Positions 46,133 to 58,870 of a stretch of DNA of 64,000 bases are shown piece by piece. The first letter of the stretch is position 1. Each line of letters opens with the position of its first letter. The notes beneath the pieces are model-generated. The model saw only the letters and a list, made by a program, of their open reading frames with translations. It was not told the DNA's origin and did not search any database. Position numbers and translations under genes: made by a program. Origin of the DNA: Manduca sexta (taxonomy: Eukaryota > Arthropoda > Insecta > Lepidoptera > Sphingidae); the NCBI RefSeq assembly GCF_014839805.1, contig NC_051137.1:8421170-8485169 (forward strand), written 5' to 3'.

Positions 46133-46332
46133 ATGAAGTCCCCCGAAACTTCTGTCTGCCTGTCTGACCACGATAAACGCAAAATTTACTCAATGTATTT
46201 CGATGAAATTTGGTATGGAGATAGTTTGAGACCGGGAAAGAAAAGGGGTACTGTCTATCCCGAAAGAATATACACCGGGACCTTTATCCCGGAAACTCTT
46301 TCACGCGGGCGAAGCCGCGACCGTAAACTATA
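46133..46332 (+). mobile_element. Helitron-like unit
   Basis: 'tctgtctgcctgtctgacca', 'gatgaaatttggtatggaga', 'tagtttgagaccgggaaag', 'gacctttatcccggaaactc' and the end 'cgggcgaagccgcgaccg'. The 83-codon open frame across it reflects the repeat, not a gene. Confidence 0.6.
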
Positions 46333-47874
46333 TTCGCGAAGAAGGCTGACTTGTACTCGCCAAGTACAATTTGTTAAGTTATGAATACATGACTTGCGGA
46401 TAGAATGTGATCCAGGGCCTTGGGGTCTGGGGTTTTACATCACCTGTGTGTATTTATTTTGAATTCTTGATCGACTAATATAATATCCTTAGAGGGATTT
46501 ACGTAAAAAATAGTTTTAATTCGGCCTAAACTTTGGTAGACACTTTCTTGGGCCGACCCCACATAAGAATAGATTAAAGCAGAGGAGCATACGATCTTAT
46601 TGCTCCCTAATTAGAAAGAAATTCATCGTAATATCCTATACAAAACACTTCAGTATATTTATATGAGTGTCACTTGTAATACTCACAATGTGTAAGTTGA
46701 TTTGGAAATGGCTCTAGCAAACTATTTCTCATAGTCCATGTTTAACATTTATTAAACCATTTTCCAGGAAGGAAAAACCATAATGTAAATAAAAACACCT
46801 TTTTTTCAAATTAATATTTTGCTTAGATCGTCAATTTTGGCAAATACAATAAAGATAATTGTAAAGTAGATAAGAAGGCCGTTCACCGGGAGTAAAATAT
46901 AAACAAAAAAATGCGAGTAAATCCAAAAACTAATCTTATTTCAATGGAAAGACGTCTGTTATATTTAATTAATTTTAGAGTCCGTCTTTGAATAAATAAC
47001 TATTGATGGCTATTAACGTAGCTCATTTATATTGTACTACAAACATGGAACTAAACCTCATACGATTAGATCATTTTACATATTATATCTGTCATTAAAA
47101 TTTTACGCTGAGTTATTGTACGGACTTTATACAAATCGCATGCTGCAATTATTTACGTTTATATTGGTTATTTGTTATGGATAAGTTTTTATTTGAAGGA
47201 CATTACCAGGCATTTACGGTTTTTGCAGCAGGCATTCTCTTGAAAATGTCTAAAAACCTTCCATCCTCTTGTGACTTTAATAACACTCGGGGTTCTCGGC
47301 ATTTTAGGGAACACGGAGAAATTGGGATCACGGATTTTAATAAAACACGGAGGCACAGACGCGTAAAATTTAAAAAGATACCTTAGGACATAGAAACATG
47401 GGTTTGGCCTATTATATAGCCTCAGTTGCTGCGAGTAACAAAGAAAGGAAGACCCATTTGTTATAGTTGTAACATTTTTATTGACAGATATTTTATTATT
47501 TTCCGACTAAAATTCAATAAATTATAACTAACAATAAACTCTAACCTAACAATAAACCTTATGAACAATCTTAGAAAATGTTCTAAATGAATATGAATGT
47601 TCTATGAATAATGATTCATGAGGTTCGAAATACAATGGAAACCAATATTATCACTTGAAACCTTAGGTTACTGTTTTAACTTCATGTCTAACTAGTTTGG
47701 TTGTATGTAGTGAATGAACGTTCAAATATTCGTCATTAATTAATCTAACTTCACATGAATTTTATATATACCTACCAAACTTTGTGAAATGTTTTGGTAT
47801 CTAGATGTTGTTTTTCCTTAAATGAATCTACAAATTTTACATTATATTTTACATCACTTATTATGTTTGTTATA
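46333..47874. other. AT-rich DNA, no supported gene
   Basis: The 69-codon plus-strand frame at 47177-47386 lies in a mildly GC-rich block without recognised features. Confidence 0.45.
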
Positions 47875-48120
47875 AGGAAACACAGAAACAGTTAGACGGA
47901 TTTTAATGAGTTTTGACATACGAGTAGACCATATCCCGGATTAACATATAAACTGCTATTTATCTCAGTAACTTGTTTCATAAAATATAATGACTTTATT
48001 ATCAGATTGTTTTAAATGGATGGCGCTGTCGTGTTACAGGTGGCGCTATAAACAATGTTTTAGAGACTTTAGTAGTGGGAAATGCTTTTCACGTGGCGAA
48101 GCAGCGAGCAACACCTATAT
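47875..48120 (+). mobile_element. Helitron-like unit
   Basis: 'cagttagacggattttaatg', 'gagtagaccatatcccggat', 'acaggtggcgctataaac', 'gtgggaaatgcttttcacgt' and the end 'ggcgaagcagcgagcaacac'. Block order is as at 40785. Confidence 0.55.
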
Positions 48121-48237
48121 TTTATAATTCTCTGAACCTTCTAACCACCTGCATGTAGTTTATTTTTTAGATATATCATAATAATATGTGTTACTTATGT
48201 TTTTCAGCCAGAACTACATCGGAAGCTTTTTTCTTCT

Positions 48238-48545
48238 TCTATTTGAATGACGAGGTGATCATGCCGTTCTCTTGATGGTAAGCTTTACGACCGCCCGTAA
48301 GGAGTATTAATACCATACAAAACTTTAAACTACGAAGCACTGCGTGACACTTCCCTGCACTCGTCATCTTGAGACATAAGATGTTGATGGCCAGCAATTA
48401 TAACTTCTACTATGCCCTTCAGAGCGGAAAACATAGTTAGAGTTACTAGGGATCACACAGTGCTGCTTGGAGGCATAAATAGACATTAAGGTGGTACATA
48501 CCCAGACAGCCCCTCGCATAAGAGACACCTACCAACAGTAAGCTG
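48238..48545 (+). repeat. Interspersed repeat family C
   Basis: 'gacgaggtgatcatgccgtt', 'catcttgagacataagatgt', 'agtgctgcttggaggcataa', 'gtggtacatacccagac' and 'agagacacctaccaacagta' follow the same order as the copy at 23372. Confidence 0.65.
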
Positions 48546-49672
48546 TTTGCTTGGGTGTAAATGTGTGCGGATATTTTATTTTTAGTGAGAGAATGTTATT
48601 TAGATCGACTTTATTATACATAGCGTCATATTGAGTGGCCGATTCCCGAGAGCAAGTTCTCCATTCAAGTAAGACAGCATACACTCACAATGCGGTCGAG
48701 CAGTAATATGCAAACACTTAATACTGCACGAGCGGTGTGGCGCACTAACTTTTTTCATTTCATTTTGAATGTACGTATCTAGAGGGCTTGAAAGTCCGAC
48801 TTACGTCTGTCTTATATGGATTTTTAAATTGCTCATGCGTATAACTTTAAAATATAAATATTGTAGAGAATCATCAGTTTTTATTGAGTTTTGCAGTGTT
48901 AATGTTTCGAACACAATGCTCAAGGATATGTGATCGTTTGTGTGATTATCAATCACCTACAATAACCTAATGGCAATGTACGAGACGTGTTTTATTGAGG
49001 AGATCCGGTGGACATCTTCTGTGATCAATTTACCAATAAGCGGCATCTAGCAAGCTATTGTTTGTGATACAATTTCTTATTCGAGACGTGTGTACATTAA
49101 CGTTGGAAGTTTAATGCTTTTTCATCACCAAACTTCATTATCAGAATTTAATTTCACGAAGTGCTTGCATTTATAGTTTCAAGCGAAGTAAAAGGGGAAT
49201 ATCAAAGGCAAATATTATCCTCAGGGTCACTCAGGGCAACTTCATACTTAGGAATGATTTACTCCAGACAAGTTTATGGTTCTTGACGACTGGGGAAAAG
49301 GATTGCGCGGATAACTTATCGTACTTGGCCGGTCACAGGCCAAATACGACTGCAAATCATAAATTTTATTTTTCCGCACTCCTTCTTTTTTACGGCAAAG
49401 CGCACACTCTTTCGTGAGCGCAATGTGATTAAAAAAGGATATACTTAAACTTTTTATTCACGTAATAATATATCGATATTTTTTGTGAACGTAGTAATAA
49501 TACGAAATATAATAACACAATGTGTGTGTGTTATTATTATTGTTACATATAAAATAGTGTTACACAATATTGAGAGATAATAAAGACAATGCTACGATCC
49601 GACTAGGGTAATATTTATCCATATAGATATTTGTATGTTTTTGTCACGTGTAAAACAGATGACAGACAGAGG
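48546..49672. other. AT-rich DNA, nothing recognised
   Basis: No supported feature. Confidence 0.5.
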
Positions 49673-50012
49673 AAGCGACGATAGCCTAGTTTGTTATGGA
49701 ACGGACTGCCGAAACGAATGTCCGTAGGTTCAAACCCAAAGGCACACCTCTAACTTTTCTAAAATAATGTGTGTATTCTTTGTGAATTCTCGCTTGCATT
49801 AAAGGCGAAGGAAAACTTCGTGAGGAAACCTGCATACCTAATAGTTCTTTATAGGAATTTTGAAGGAGTGTGAAGTCTACCAATCCGCACTAGGCAGGCG
49901 TGGTGGACTAAGGCCTAATCTCTCTCAGTAGTAGAGGAGACCCGTGCCCATCAGTGGGACAATATATAATACAGGGCTGATATTATTATATATTATATTA
50001 AAACTTGACTTA
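49673..50012 (+). repeat. tRNA-derived SINE, family A, near full length
   Basis: A-box 'gatagcctagtttg', B-box in 'gtaggttcaaacccaaaggc', body 'gcgaaggaaaacttcgtgag', 'accaatccgcactaggcagg', 'agtagtagaggagacccgtg', and the 3' end 'cagggctgatattattatat'. It is the second best copy of the family after 63200. The minus-strand frame at 49686-49883 is its shadow. Confidence 0.85.
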
Positions 50013-52329
50013 AAAGTTTCAATCATAGCAAAATAACATACACTCATGTTGGCAACCGTAAGGTACTAATTAAAAAAAGTTTATTTCAAGAGTCCTTCTA
50101 ATATAACCGAGGTGTATGAAAATGAGTACCTAGTTAGAGTAAAGTAAGCTAAATGGCTGGAATTTTATGAGCATAATGAGGAGGGAAACTTTAGTTAAAA
50201 CTAAAGCTAAAGCATCTATCATCACCTTAAGATATAGTTACTGTTTATGATCCCATAATTTCGTTAAGAATTAGAAAGACTATAACCGAATTTTGACTAG
50301 GTGACTAATAAAATTACTTAAAACAAGATTCCGAGCCCCACGTAGACATAACCTGTATATCATTACTAAAACAAGTGCTTAATAGAGCCAATCAGAAAAC
50401 AGAGGCTGTAGCTAAGATGTCTTTTTACAATCATTAAAGCTAATAAGAAAACAAAGTATGGACATGACATATGGGTATGATATATGATAGGTCCATACAT
50501 AACGTTAGTGTTAGGCTATGGCGCCAGTTCTGCCTCCAGCATGGAAGTACCGGAGCGATACGAGTGGTAAAAATATTCCAGTAAACCGCTATGAAGTGGT
50601 ATGCTGTTGAGCTCCGTCGATTGTACAGTTCTAATTATAAATTTCCTACTCTTAACTATTCCTAAAATTCATTTGATAGCATTTGGATTGGATTGTCATG
50701 AGCGGTCGCGACTACTTCAGATAACAAATGTCACTACGTTGACAATCGCGCGATTGCAATACCGCAGTGCGCGGAACTATGTATTACACAGTAAGACGTT
50801 TTTGTTACAATGGCGTCGTAACATTCTGGTAAAAATGTGAAACGTAAAAAGTAAAAGCCTTCACGTCGCATATTTAAAATGTCCTATTATTAGAACTAGA
50901 GCTTCTAGGAACCTTTTATTCTTTATAACCAGTTCGAAAAAAATCCTCTTATATGATAAAACGAATATAATATATCATAATATAATATTCTATTGGTACG
51001 TTGATATGTTAAACATTGTTAGTTATATAACATTTTTCGAAATCCATTTATAGAGAGTTAATCTCAGTTCAATACAATTTACCTTTGGAATATCCCAGTT
51101 GATTGAAATAAGCATGGATATTTTCATCTCCTTTTCATTCCTTTATTGGTACGATGCCAACTATAACTTCTAACGTGCTGTATTTAAAAATGCTAGATTC
51201 TAGGCAATTGTACAGTGAAAAAAAATGAATAAATAATTAAATTCATAAGCCGTACTCATTCAATGTTATGCGAATCATTACGATGTGTTGAACGAATTGC
51301 AAAATGCTCACTTGCACATTTGATGACAATCACTCTTTATGCACCTCTCGTCCGATTGCATGGCGCACTCAATGATCACGGCTTTCAATTATTTAAGGTT
51401 GACCTACCTTACCGACCTTAGCATAAAACCAATTTGCTTTGCGTTTGAAGCAAGTAAGAAATTGTGACATTGAACAAAACTATTTCTAATAAATACGAAC
51501 AAAAGGATTTTAAGATTTAGTATATTTAAAGAACAAAACTCTTCGCATAAATCAGTCCAAATATTCAAAAGCCGCAATGTTACGATTCCTTAGTTTGAAG
51601 CAGCAAAAGATTTATAACGGGTTATATTGGATAGCGGCTGCATTTTATCTGGTCCAAACCTAGTTACGCTGTTTAATGATGCCTGATAATTAAGTACTCG
51701 ATTAATAGTAAGATAAAGTTTGAAGTTTTCAATTCTCATTATTAATTCAATGAGTTTTCGAACTGGACGGCGTACGGTAATTAAAGTAGAAATGTTTTGC
51801 GTTAAACCAAGTTTTAATTTCAGTATAATTAGAAATAAATAACCTAAAATTATTAAATTCACTGAATTTATCCATTTAGGATGTATTTATGTTTACATTT
51901 TTCACTTATTCGTTCGTACTACAGTTCGTGCTTCGCATGCAAGTACATTTTTTATTCATATGTTACTTAGTTCTATGATTTTATATTTCTTAAGAACCAA
52001 GCGTCAATTAAAACATGAAAACGAAATATTGGATTGTTGTAAGTAAAGTAAGTCGTTTAAGGTTTAGTGTTTCATGTCAGATGTTTAGTAGCGGCATCTA
52101 TAACTTGGTATAAAGAATCTTTATTGTAAATGCACACTGTTATTTGGTGTAAGCAAGTTAATATCGTAATTTACTTCGTCTTATTAACGCTTCTAAACAT
52201 TTTTTGTACCAGTATTAGGCTGCCTTTAAAGACTATATTATCTACATATTGAAGAAAGAGTTTTTTTTGGAGAATAAGTAAAAATATTTTTTCCTCATTT
52301 TTCTACAGCCCATAACTCACTAAAATGTT
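50013..52329. other. AT-rich DNA, no supported gene
   Basis: A mildly GC-rich block at 50510-50820 ('caatcgcgcgattgcaatac' area) has no recognised exon. No other feature. Confidence 0.45.
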
Positions 52330-52470
52330 ATAGAAACGACCAGTTTAATATTGTCGACCGGTCCCCTGCCTATATCCCAATTCCGGCTTTAGAAAAACCC
52401 ACATAAATTACTTCCTGACGCGGAAATCAAACACTCAAGGCCATAGCCAATTTATTATGTTATAGAAGCA
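52330..52470 (-). repeat. Possible old tRNA-derived SINE
   Basis: Minus strand: an A-box-like 'attggctatggccttga' and B-box-like 'gtgtttgatttccgc', then 'tcaggaagtaatttatgtgg' and 'gtttttctaaagcc'. The resemblance to SINE heads is weak. Confidence 0.3.
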
Positions 52471-53045
52471 ACACAGATATTTATCAAATAAGTACAAAAA
52501 ATGCCGATTTAGTTGAAAGCGAATCTTTATTATAAAATCCACTTTAAAAGCTATTTGAGAACATTTTTTGTAAAATAAAAATTAATAATAATTATGAGCA
52601 AAATCACGCAGTAATTCTACCATGTTTAGGGATAAACTGCATTTGGAAGCATTCACTTGTCTACTGTACAACCTTTTCTCAGGTATTCGAGCAGAAGGAA
52701 TGTCCCAAATAATGCGATAAGTTCCTTTGGTGTTTAGTATATCGACAGCAGATATTTTCTTGTGTAAATTAAATAATGATCATACGCCAAGCTATGGAGA
52801 ATTTCAATTTCCGCTATCAAACCTTTTGCCAATAATGCTGAATTGATATTTCAAAAATATGTATACACACGTTTAGGTGCGAGCAATTGTTATATCTAAA
52901 ATGACAAGGGTTGGTATAACCTCGAGGCACTGCCTTCCAGCGAGAATATTTTAGAAAACAATCTTGCTAATACAATTTTTTTTATCCAACATATTATTAT
53001 ATTATATACAGATAAAAGTTGGTATCTACGTATTAAAGTAATGTA
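52471..53045. other. AT-rich DNA, nothing recognised
   Basis: No supported feature. Confidence 0.5.
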
Positions 53046-53254
53046 TAAGGTCAGAGAGCCCTGTACCGTCTACGGGGGTATATCCGTCTTTTTCCAATTA
53101 TGGGCGTTCTAATCGAAGGTTGCTTTGATAGCCGTGTAGGTAAATAGAGGAATTTTTAATACGGCTATCGAAGCTGTCCTTCGAACAAAACGCCCGTAAT
53201 TGCAAAACGACGGATTTGCTCCTATAGGCAGAACAGGGCTCCCTTAGGACCTTA
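53046..53254. mobile_element. Fold-back MITE, about 95-bp arms
   Basis: The left arm ('gagccctgtaccgtctac', 'atatccgtctttttccaatt', 'atgggcgttctaatcgaagg', 'tttgatagccgtgt') pairs with the inverted right arm ('gagccctgttctgcctat', 'aaatccgtcgttttgcaatt', 'acgggcgttttgttcgaagg', 'ttcgatagccgtat'). The spacer is very short. 'taaggtc' lies at each outer edge. No open frame. No target duplication is certain. Confidence 0.7.
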
Positions 53255-55035
53255 ATATATTTTGTTTATAAGCGATAAAATTACTGCAAGGTTAGTTATA
53301 TCGCATTTAAAAAAAGGAGAGTCGATTACAGAGACCCGTTCCTTTGTTTTTCAATGTAACATCTCAAGTGTAGGTAAAGTCGGCATGAGCGATATTTATT
53401 TTGTTATTTATATCACAATTTCACTGAGGATTGTAGCAGCGGTAATAATAGAAAAGCGTAGCGTCGTGCTGAATACGAAAATTTTACACGTATTTAAGGT
53501 TCTAAAATCGTAGTGTGTTTACGCTGTCACTCATAAGATGAATGTAATTTTAGAAATATTTTATTATTAGAACCTACATAAAAACATTTTATTATATACG
53601 AAGACCGTATATCAGTAATCTTCATATCTCATACTAGATTAGAATACGAAAGAATATGTAAATTTGGCAGGTTTATTCCACTGTCAGATTATAAATAGAA
53701 AACTTGATATTTTTAAGTTTACTTTTAGTTTAATTCAATCATGAATACAAATCGCTTACCTGTTGTGACATTAGTTTATGCCTATAGTAAACATTAGCCT
53801 CGCCACGTAAATATTTGATTATAATGAAATGCAACCATACAGACAGATAAAACCCGCGTATGTATAAGCTGCTACATACTTAATTTATGTACCTTAAACT
53901 GGGTTTACTTTATGCCTTCAACTAAACTTTGTAATACCCCCACTTCATAAGATAATTTGAACAAAGTTTTTTGTATTTGCTTCGAATTCGACCGAACCAT
54001 TCTTTTTAAATTATAATATCCAGGGACAATTTTTAAACTTAATACGGTTTTGTGGTTATATATGATATTTGCTTTTACGCGGTATTTTCTTACATCATCA
54101 TATTTATCTAGATTGTCCGAATGGACTCGCTTTCGAACTTGGAAATTAGAATCCATTGTTCCTACCCGTAACTCTTGTTTAACTACGGGATACTGAATTT
54201 ATAAAACAATCTTTAAAGAATGTTTGCATTACTTTCTAAATTTCAATCGTTTCGTAAATTCTACTTGTTCTCGTTTTCGTAATCTCCCTTGCGATTGTGA
54301 CGAAATTTAAGTTTGTTTCGAGATGTAATTTGTTCTATAAATATTTTTGTTTCTTATGGAAAGCTCGATTGCGAAATCATTGTTTTATTATATAAAATAC
54401 CTGTAATATATTTCGTCCTATGTACACAGTCACTTCATATATCGCGCCCTTTCATGGCTAGTCCCTTAGGCGAGATAAGGTAAATCAAAACAAAATGAAA
54501 ATCATTTTTTATACTAATACTATTTGTTTTTTCACTTCAAAGACATGCCAAAATGTGCTTATTTATTATTTAACGCATACATGTAACGTTAATTGAGACC
54601 CGTGTATCTTGTATTAAAAATTAAATTGTTCGATTTTTAATTAAAGACCTTAGATCGGGGATTGATTGAAACTGTGGCAATGCTGATTCAACATAATGTG
54701 ACTGACAAATGGCACAAGATACGAGGGTAGTTGACGGACTAATAACGGCAGACATGTTTAATCAGGCGATGTGAAGCCGATCCAGTTGGCCAACGAATAA
54801 AGCCACATGGTTTATGAACAAAAAGTTTTTATTCAGTTATAAAACTCGGCGTAACAGTTTGTAATGATACTTAGTTACTGTACGCAATGACAGCTAAGTA
54901 AATGTTACCAAAATATCTTTACAAATAATAAAATGATAACTTTGCTTCCTATTCCTAAGTTATGATATTATTTTCAATTTACTTTGGCTGTTTTGCATAA
55001 GATACCATGAGGTGTATTGAGGGATAAGGCTAGTT
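53255..55035. other. AT-rich DNA, no supported gene
   Basis: Short frames at 53262-53513 and 53905-54156 show no domain. A donor-like site at 53756 (minus) was examined and rejected. Confidence 0.45.
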
Positions 55036-55047
55036 CTTAATAAAATA

Positions 55048-55294
55048 CACATCACACATTTATTCCCGAAGGGTATGCAGAGGCGCAAGCAGGGCACCAA
55101 CTTCTCGCCAACTGTGTTCCGTTCCATGATGTGATAGGGGGCGAGCCTATCGCTATATCGAGCACAAATTTCAGACTGAGTGACTCAGCAGAAAAACCCA
55201 AATATCACTTTATATCCCGACCCTGGGATTCGAACCCAGGACTTCAGAGCGCTGCCGTACCGCGCATGCAGTACAACTACACCACCAAGGCAGT
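55048..55294 (-). repeat. tRNA-derived SINE, family B, with target duplication
   Basis: Minus strand: A-box 'ttggtggtgtagttgtactg', B-box 'gggttcgaatcccagg', body 'gatataaagtgatatttggg' and '3-prime' part 'cctctgcataccc' with a short tail. A perfect 13-bp direct repeat, TCTTAATAAAATA, flanks it (55035-55047 and 55294-55306), the signature of target-primed retroposition. Confidence 0.85.
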
Positions 55295-55389
55295 CTTAAT
55301 AAAATATTAGGATAAAAAAATTGAGAAAAACAAATAATAGCAACAGTGTATAAATATTTATTACAAATATTTTGAACCTTATTACTGCA

Positions 55390-55500
55390 GATAAGCCAAG
55401 CGTGATTGAATGGTGTTTACTGTCTCGGGGCAAATCTCTCTCATTAAAAAAGTTATTGTTACACGAGATCTTGCACTATTGGGACTTTGAGATACACTCT
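55390..55500 (+). repeat. SINE family A, diverged fragment
   Basis: 'ccaagcgtgattgaatggtg', 'caaatctctctcatt' and 'gatcttgcactattgggact' correspond to the 3' third of the family-A SINE. Confidence 0.4.
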
Positions 55501-56289
55501 CAAACACGTTTAATATTTTTATTTTCCTGAAAAAGCGGGTATCGTCTATTTTTACCCAATATAATCAATGTAGATTTTTTTATTGGTTCTAGTTATAATA
55601 AGTGTGTAAATAAAAAAAAGAAAACCTACCATCAGATCTACTCGTATTATTAAACTATAATTGATTTAATAATAAAAGTTAGGCGATATTACACCACACC
55701 ATAACTACATAGTACATTGGCATTCCTTATTCGTAAACCGGACTACATCTCTCTATTGATTTTATTGCTCTCCTTCTTAATATTTTATAAAAAGAGATGC
55801 TATTCAGGTATGTTTCCCGCTGTCGTCATATTAAAGATTGAGTGAATAACAAAATTCATGTAAAGATCTGTAGCGAAGTTGCTGTGGAAACAAAGAGTCC
55901 TAAGATTATATAGAGCGGATATTAGGAAGATTGTCATATAAAAATTTTGCGCTCATGCGATGGTTTCTCTATTTATGTATAGAAAACACGAATGTTTACA
56001 TATATTCGCCAATTTATATTCATGGCCGCATTAGTAACACAAAAACCTGTATCGTTGGTAACAAAGACAGGCGGGCTGGTCCCTGCCATCACGATAAATG
56101 AGATTGAGTTGAACTTATATGAATAAATAAATAAATTGTGGACATAATAAGGAAGATTCAGCTTTCCTTATTATTTCCGCTCGAGTCACTCGCGTATGTT
56201 ACTGAATCTAAACAGCGAAGTATTTGATAGTCTCACAATAATACTCAGATTGTTATATCTGTGTAAAAAAAGGACTAGATATAAAATAT
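55501..56289. other. AT-rich DNA, nothing recognised
   Basis: No supported feature. Confidence 0.5.
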
Positions 56290-56722
56290 ATCACTGCCTC
56301 GAGGGAAATTGTTCTGCGTGCACTATACAACACTGCTCTGAGGTCCTGGATTCGAATCTTGGGTCGGGCAAGGGTTTTTCTTTTCTATGCAGTATTGGCT
56401 AAAAGTCTGGCATTTGTAACCCATATGGCGATAGACTCGCCCTCTCCCATCGTGGGATTGAACACATGGCGAAAAATGAGTGTGTTGTAAGTAATTGGTA
56501 TATGTGTTCTGAGTTATTTATAAAATTAAGTAAAAAGATGTGTTATTGACACGAGTATTTATTTCAGAGTAAAATATGTAACTATGCAAACAACAACATC
56601 CAAATATTAACAAAAATAGAACACATTAAAAAGAATATTTGTCACAACAAAGGTTAAATTCTACAACAGAGTGCTCTCTGGCTACCTCTTCGGGTATATA
56701 GGCGTGATAATGTGTAAAAATA
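56290..56722 (+). repeat. SINE family B split by repeat family E
   Basis: The head and body ('tcactgcctcgagggaaat', B-box 'ggattcgaatcttgggtcgg', 'gattgaacacatggcgaaaa') run to about 56491. The missing 3' end ('ctggctacctcttcgggtat', 'ataggcgtgataatgtg') reappears at 56679-56718. The material between (56515-56655) is repeat family E, also found inside another element at 37240. The reading is a later insertion into an existing SINE. Confidence 0.6.
56515..56655 (+). repeat. Interspersed repeat family E, nested copy
   Basis: 'taagtaaaaagatgtgttat', 'tgtaactatgcaaacaacaa' and 'aaaatagaacacattaaaaa' match 37240-37375. It carries an extra 'ttatttcagagtaaa' block. Confidence 0.5.
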
Positions 56723-56824
56723 GGGAACTATTCTTGAGAATACAGTGTAAAATCTCCGCACATCGCAAAGGACTCTTAATAATGAGAGCCGATGCTTTGC
56801 TCTACTGTGCTAAAATAGCGGCAA

Positions 56825-56990
56825 ATAACTTGAAATGAAATAAAATAATTTATTTGAAACTGGAAAATGTTATACAATATTTAGATTCCATTAATATTAA
56901 CTCTATCTTCAGTTCGAAAAGCATTTCTCACCAGAAAACAACGAGTAAGAAACTCTAGTGTTGCTCTTTTCAAAAGCAGTTTAAGTCACT
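56825..56990 (+). repeat. Interspersed repeat family D
   Basis: 'gaaaatgttatacaatattt', 'gattccattaatattaactc', 'cagttcgaaaagcatttctc' and 'aagaaactctagtgttgctc' match the copy at 33800. Confidence 0.6.
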
Positions 56991-57534
56991 TGAGCACACT
57001 ACTATAGGTTAGGGGATTTTGCATTAGTGTCTACACTACTATAATAGTTATAACAATTTATAGACTACAATACGCGGAATGAATCCCAATTCTACTCAGT
57101 ATAAGATTAAAACATATTGACATACAGATTTTAAACATTAAAGCGCTCAAAAGGTTTTTTTTATCTCGTTAGCAGATGGAGTGTATCATAAACTGTTTAG
57201 CTGGGTAAAGCCTGTCCGATAAACCGATTATGTATGCTGCGTGCCGGTGTACAAAGTGTTCGCGCAGCTGTTGTAATTAAAAGAACGTAAGTTAAATCGA
57301 GCTAACAATGGTTAAAATGTAACTAAAGGCTCGACAATTTCATTTATAATAATAATGCGGATGTTTTCAAAGATGATTGATGTTGTTGGGCTGGACTAAC
57401 ATACGAGTATTCCTATGGCTCCCGTGCATACTATGTTTAAAAAAACATCAATTGATAAATATCGTTGAAATGTTGTAAATATTTATCAAAACAATAATGT
57501 TCGTTAAAAGGAGTCCCCTATAAAATCGTACTTT
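56991..57534. other. AT-rich DNA, nothing recognised
   Basis: No supported feature. Confidence 0.5.
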
Positions 57535-57655
57535 TGCTTTACGACCTAAAGCGTGAGAGGCATCGATTTTATCCCGGAAAATTACACATTGGATCTTTTA
57601 TACCGAAAAGGCTTTCACGAGTGCTGAGCCACAAATTGCATCTAGTTATTAAAGT
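57535..57655 (+). mobile_element. Helitron-like 3' fragment
   Basis: 'cgattttatcccggaaaatt', 'ccgaaaaggctttcacgagt' and the end 'attgcatctag'. It is a decayed form of the unit seen at 40785 and 46133. Confidence 0.45.
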
Positions 57656-58325
57656 CAACTTTTTCAGCGGTAAGTACCTTTATTACGCAGGATTAATATC
57701 GTATAAGGTAAACACATTTTTGTTTACAAAAACAATAAATCTGAGATACCCGCGCAATAATACCTACGTAATATGACATATCAATTTGGACTATTGACTG
57801 TTTGTTCATGGAACTATACGAAATTGGCTGAGAAATATTCGTAAGCAATTCAAATATATACAAAGCAATAAATGAGCGTGTCGGAAGTCACAGCGCTTGA
57901 ATGGAAACGGTATAGATCCTATTTTCCTCTCTCCGACTCGATTGCGAAGTTAACCCAGGATTTTATTATTCGCACGTATTCCTTCATGAACATGGAACGA
58001 TAGTCTTTCTTGAGTAGCCTTCGAAAGGCTTGATAGATTACAATTTATTAGTGTTTCTTCTTATTTCTTAGTAAGAAACAATATTATACTTTCTGCGAGC
58101 TTCGTATGAGGACAATTACTGTAACAATGCGACATAAAATTTTAAAAAATATACAAAATGATCCGAGAAAGTGACACAATGGAATTGATATAACTGTATT
58201 TTTTATAGCCTTAGCCGTATTTAGAAAAATAATATTAATTAAGTATTTAAAAAGCCGTATTTAAATAATTAATTATATTTACTTAAATACTTTTATATAG
58301 TTACTGGTAGTATCTACCGATGATA
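57656..58325. other. AT-rich DNA, nothing recognised
   Basis: No supported feature. Confidence 0.5.
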
Positions 58326-58616
58326 GGGCTCTCATATGTGAGAGTCCGCCTGGGTAGGTATCACCGTAATGTATATTTCAGGCGCTAAGCAGCAGTTTGA
58401 AGCCACTGTTGTGTTCCGGTTTGAAGGACATTGTGGCCAGTGTAAGTACTGAACATAATAAGACTTAACATCTCATGTCTCAGGATGGCGACGCCGTGGA
58501 ATAACAAACAATACTTTGTAATTCATGATGTTGAATGGTGTTTCAACTGTTTATGGGCAGTCGTATCGCTTACCATAAGGCAAACGGCAAGCTCATCTCG
58601 TCATTCAAAGCAATAA
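58326..58616 (-). repeat. Interspersed repeat family C
   Basis: Minus strand: 'gacgagatgagcttgccgtt', 'cgccatcctgagacatgaga', 'tgttaagtcttattatgttc', 'ccttcaaaccggaacacaac' and 'gtgatacctacccaggcgga' follow the order of 23372 and 48238. Confidence 0.65.
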
Positions 58617-58744
58617 AAAAAAGTAACGAAATAGATGGAATCCAAATCAAAGAAACATGTTCGTAATATATTATGGTAACATAACATCGGGAGACAATAA
58701 ATATTTCTGATAAGATTATTTTTTGTTCTACTTAACCGATTAGT

Positions 58745-58870
58745 CAACTCTTGCAATGAGACAGCAGCCTATCAAATGCTTTGTTCTGGATTAAAAGACA
58801 ACGTAGCTAGCGTAATTACTGAGCATTATGAGGTTTAGCTAGTGTTTCCGGGTAACAAACATAGTGCAGC
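58745..58870 (-). repeat. Repeat family C, partial
   Basis: 'ttctggattaaaagacaacg' and 'tagctagcgtaattactgag' correspond to the inverse of the central part of family C. It is very diverged. Confidence 0.4.

Noticed and set aside
53757..53880. Minus-strand exon ending at CAG|GTAAGC
   Set aside because: About 40 open codons, but a poor polypyrimidine tract and no start. Such a length is easily reached by chance here.
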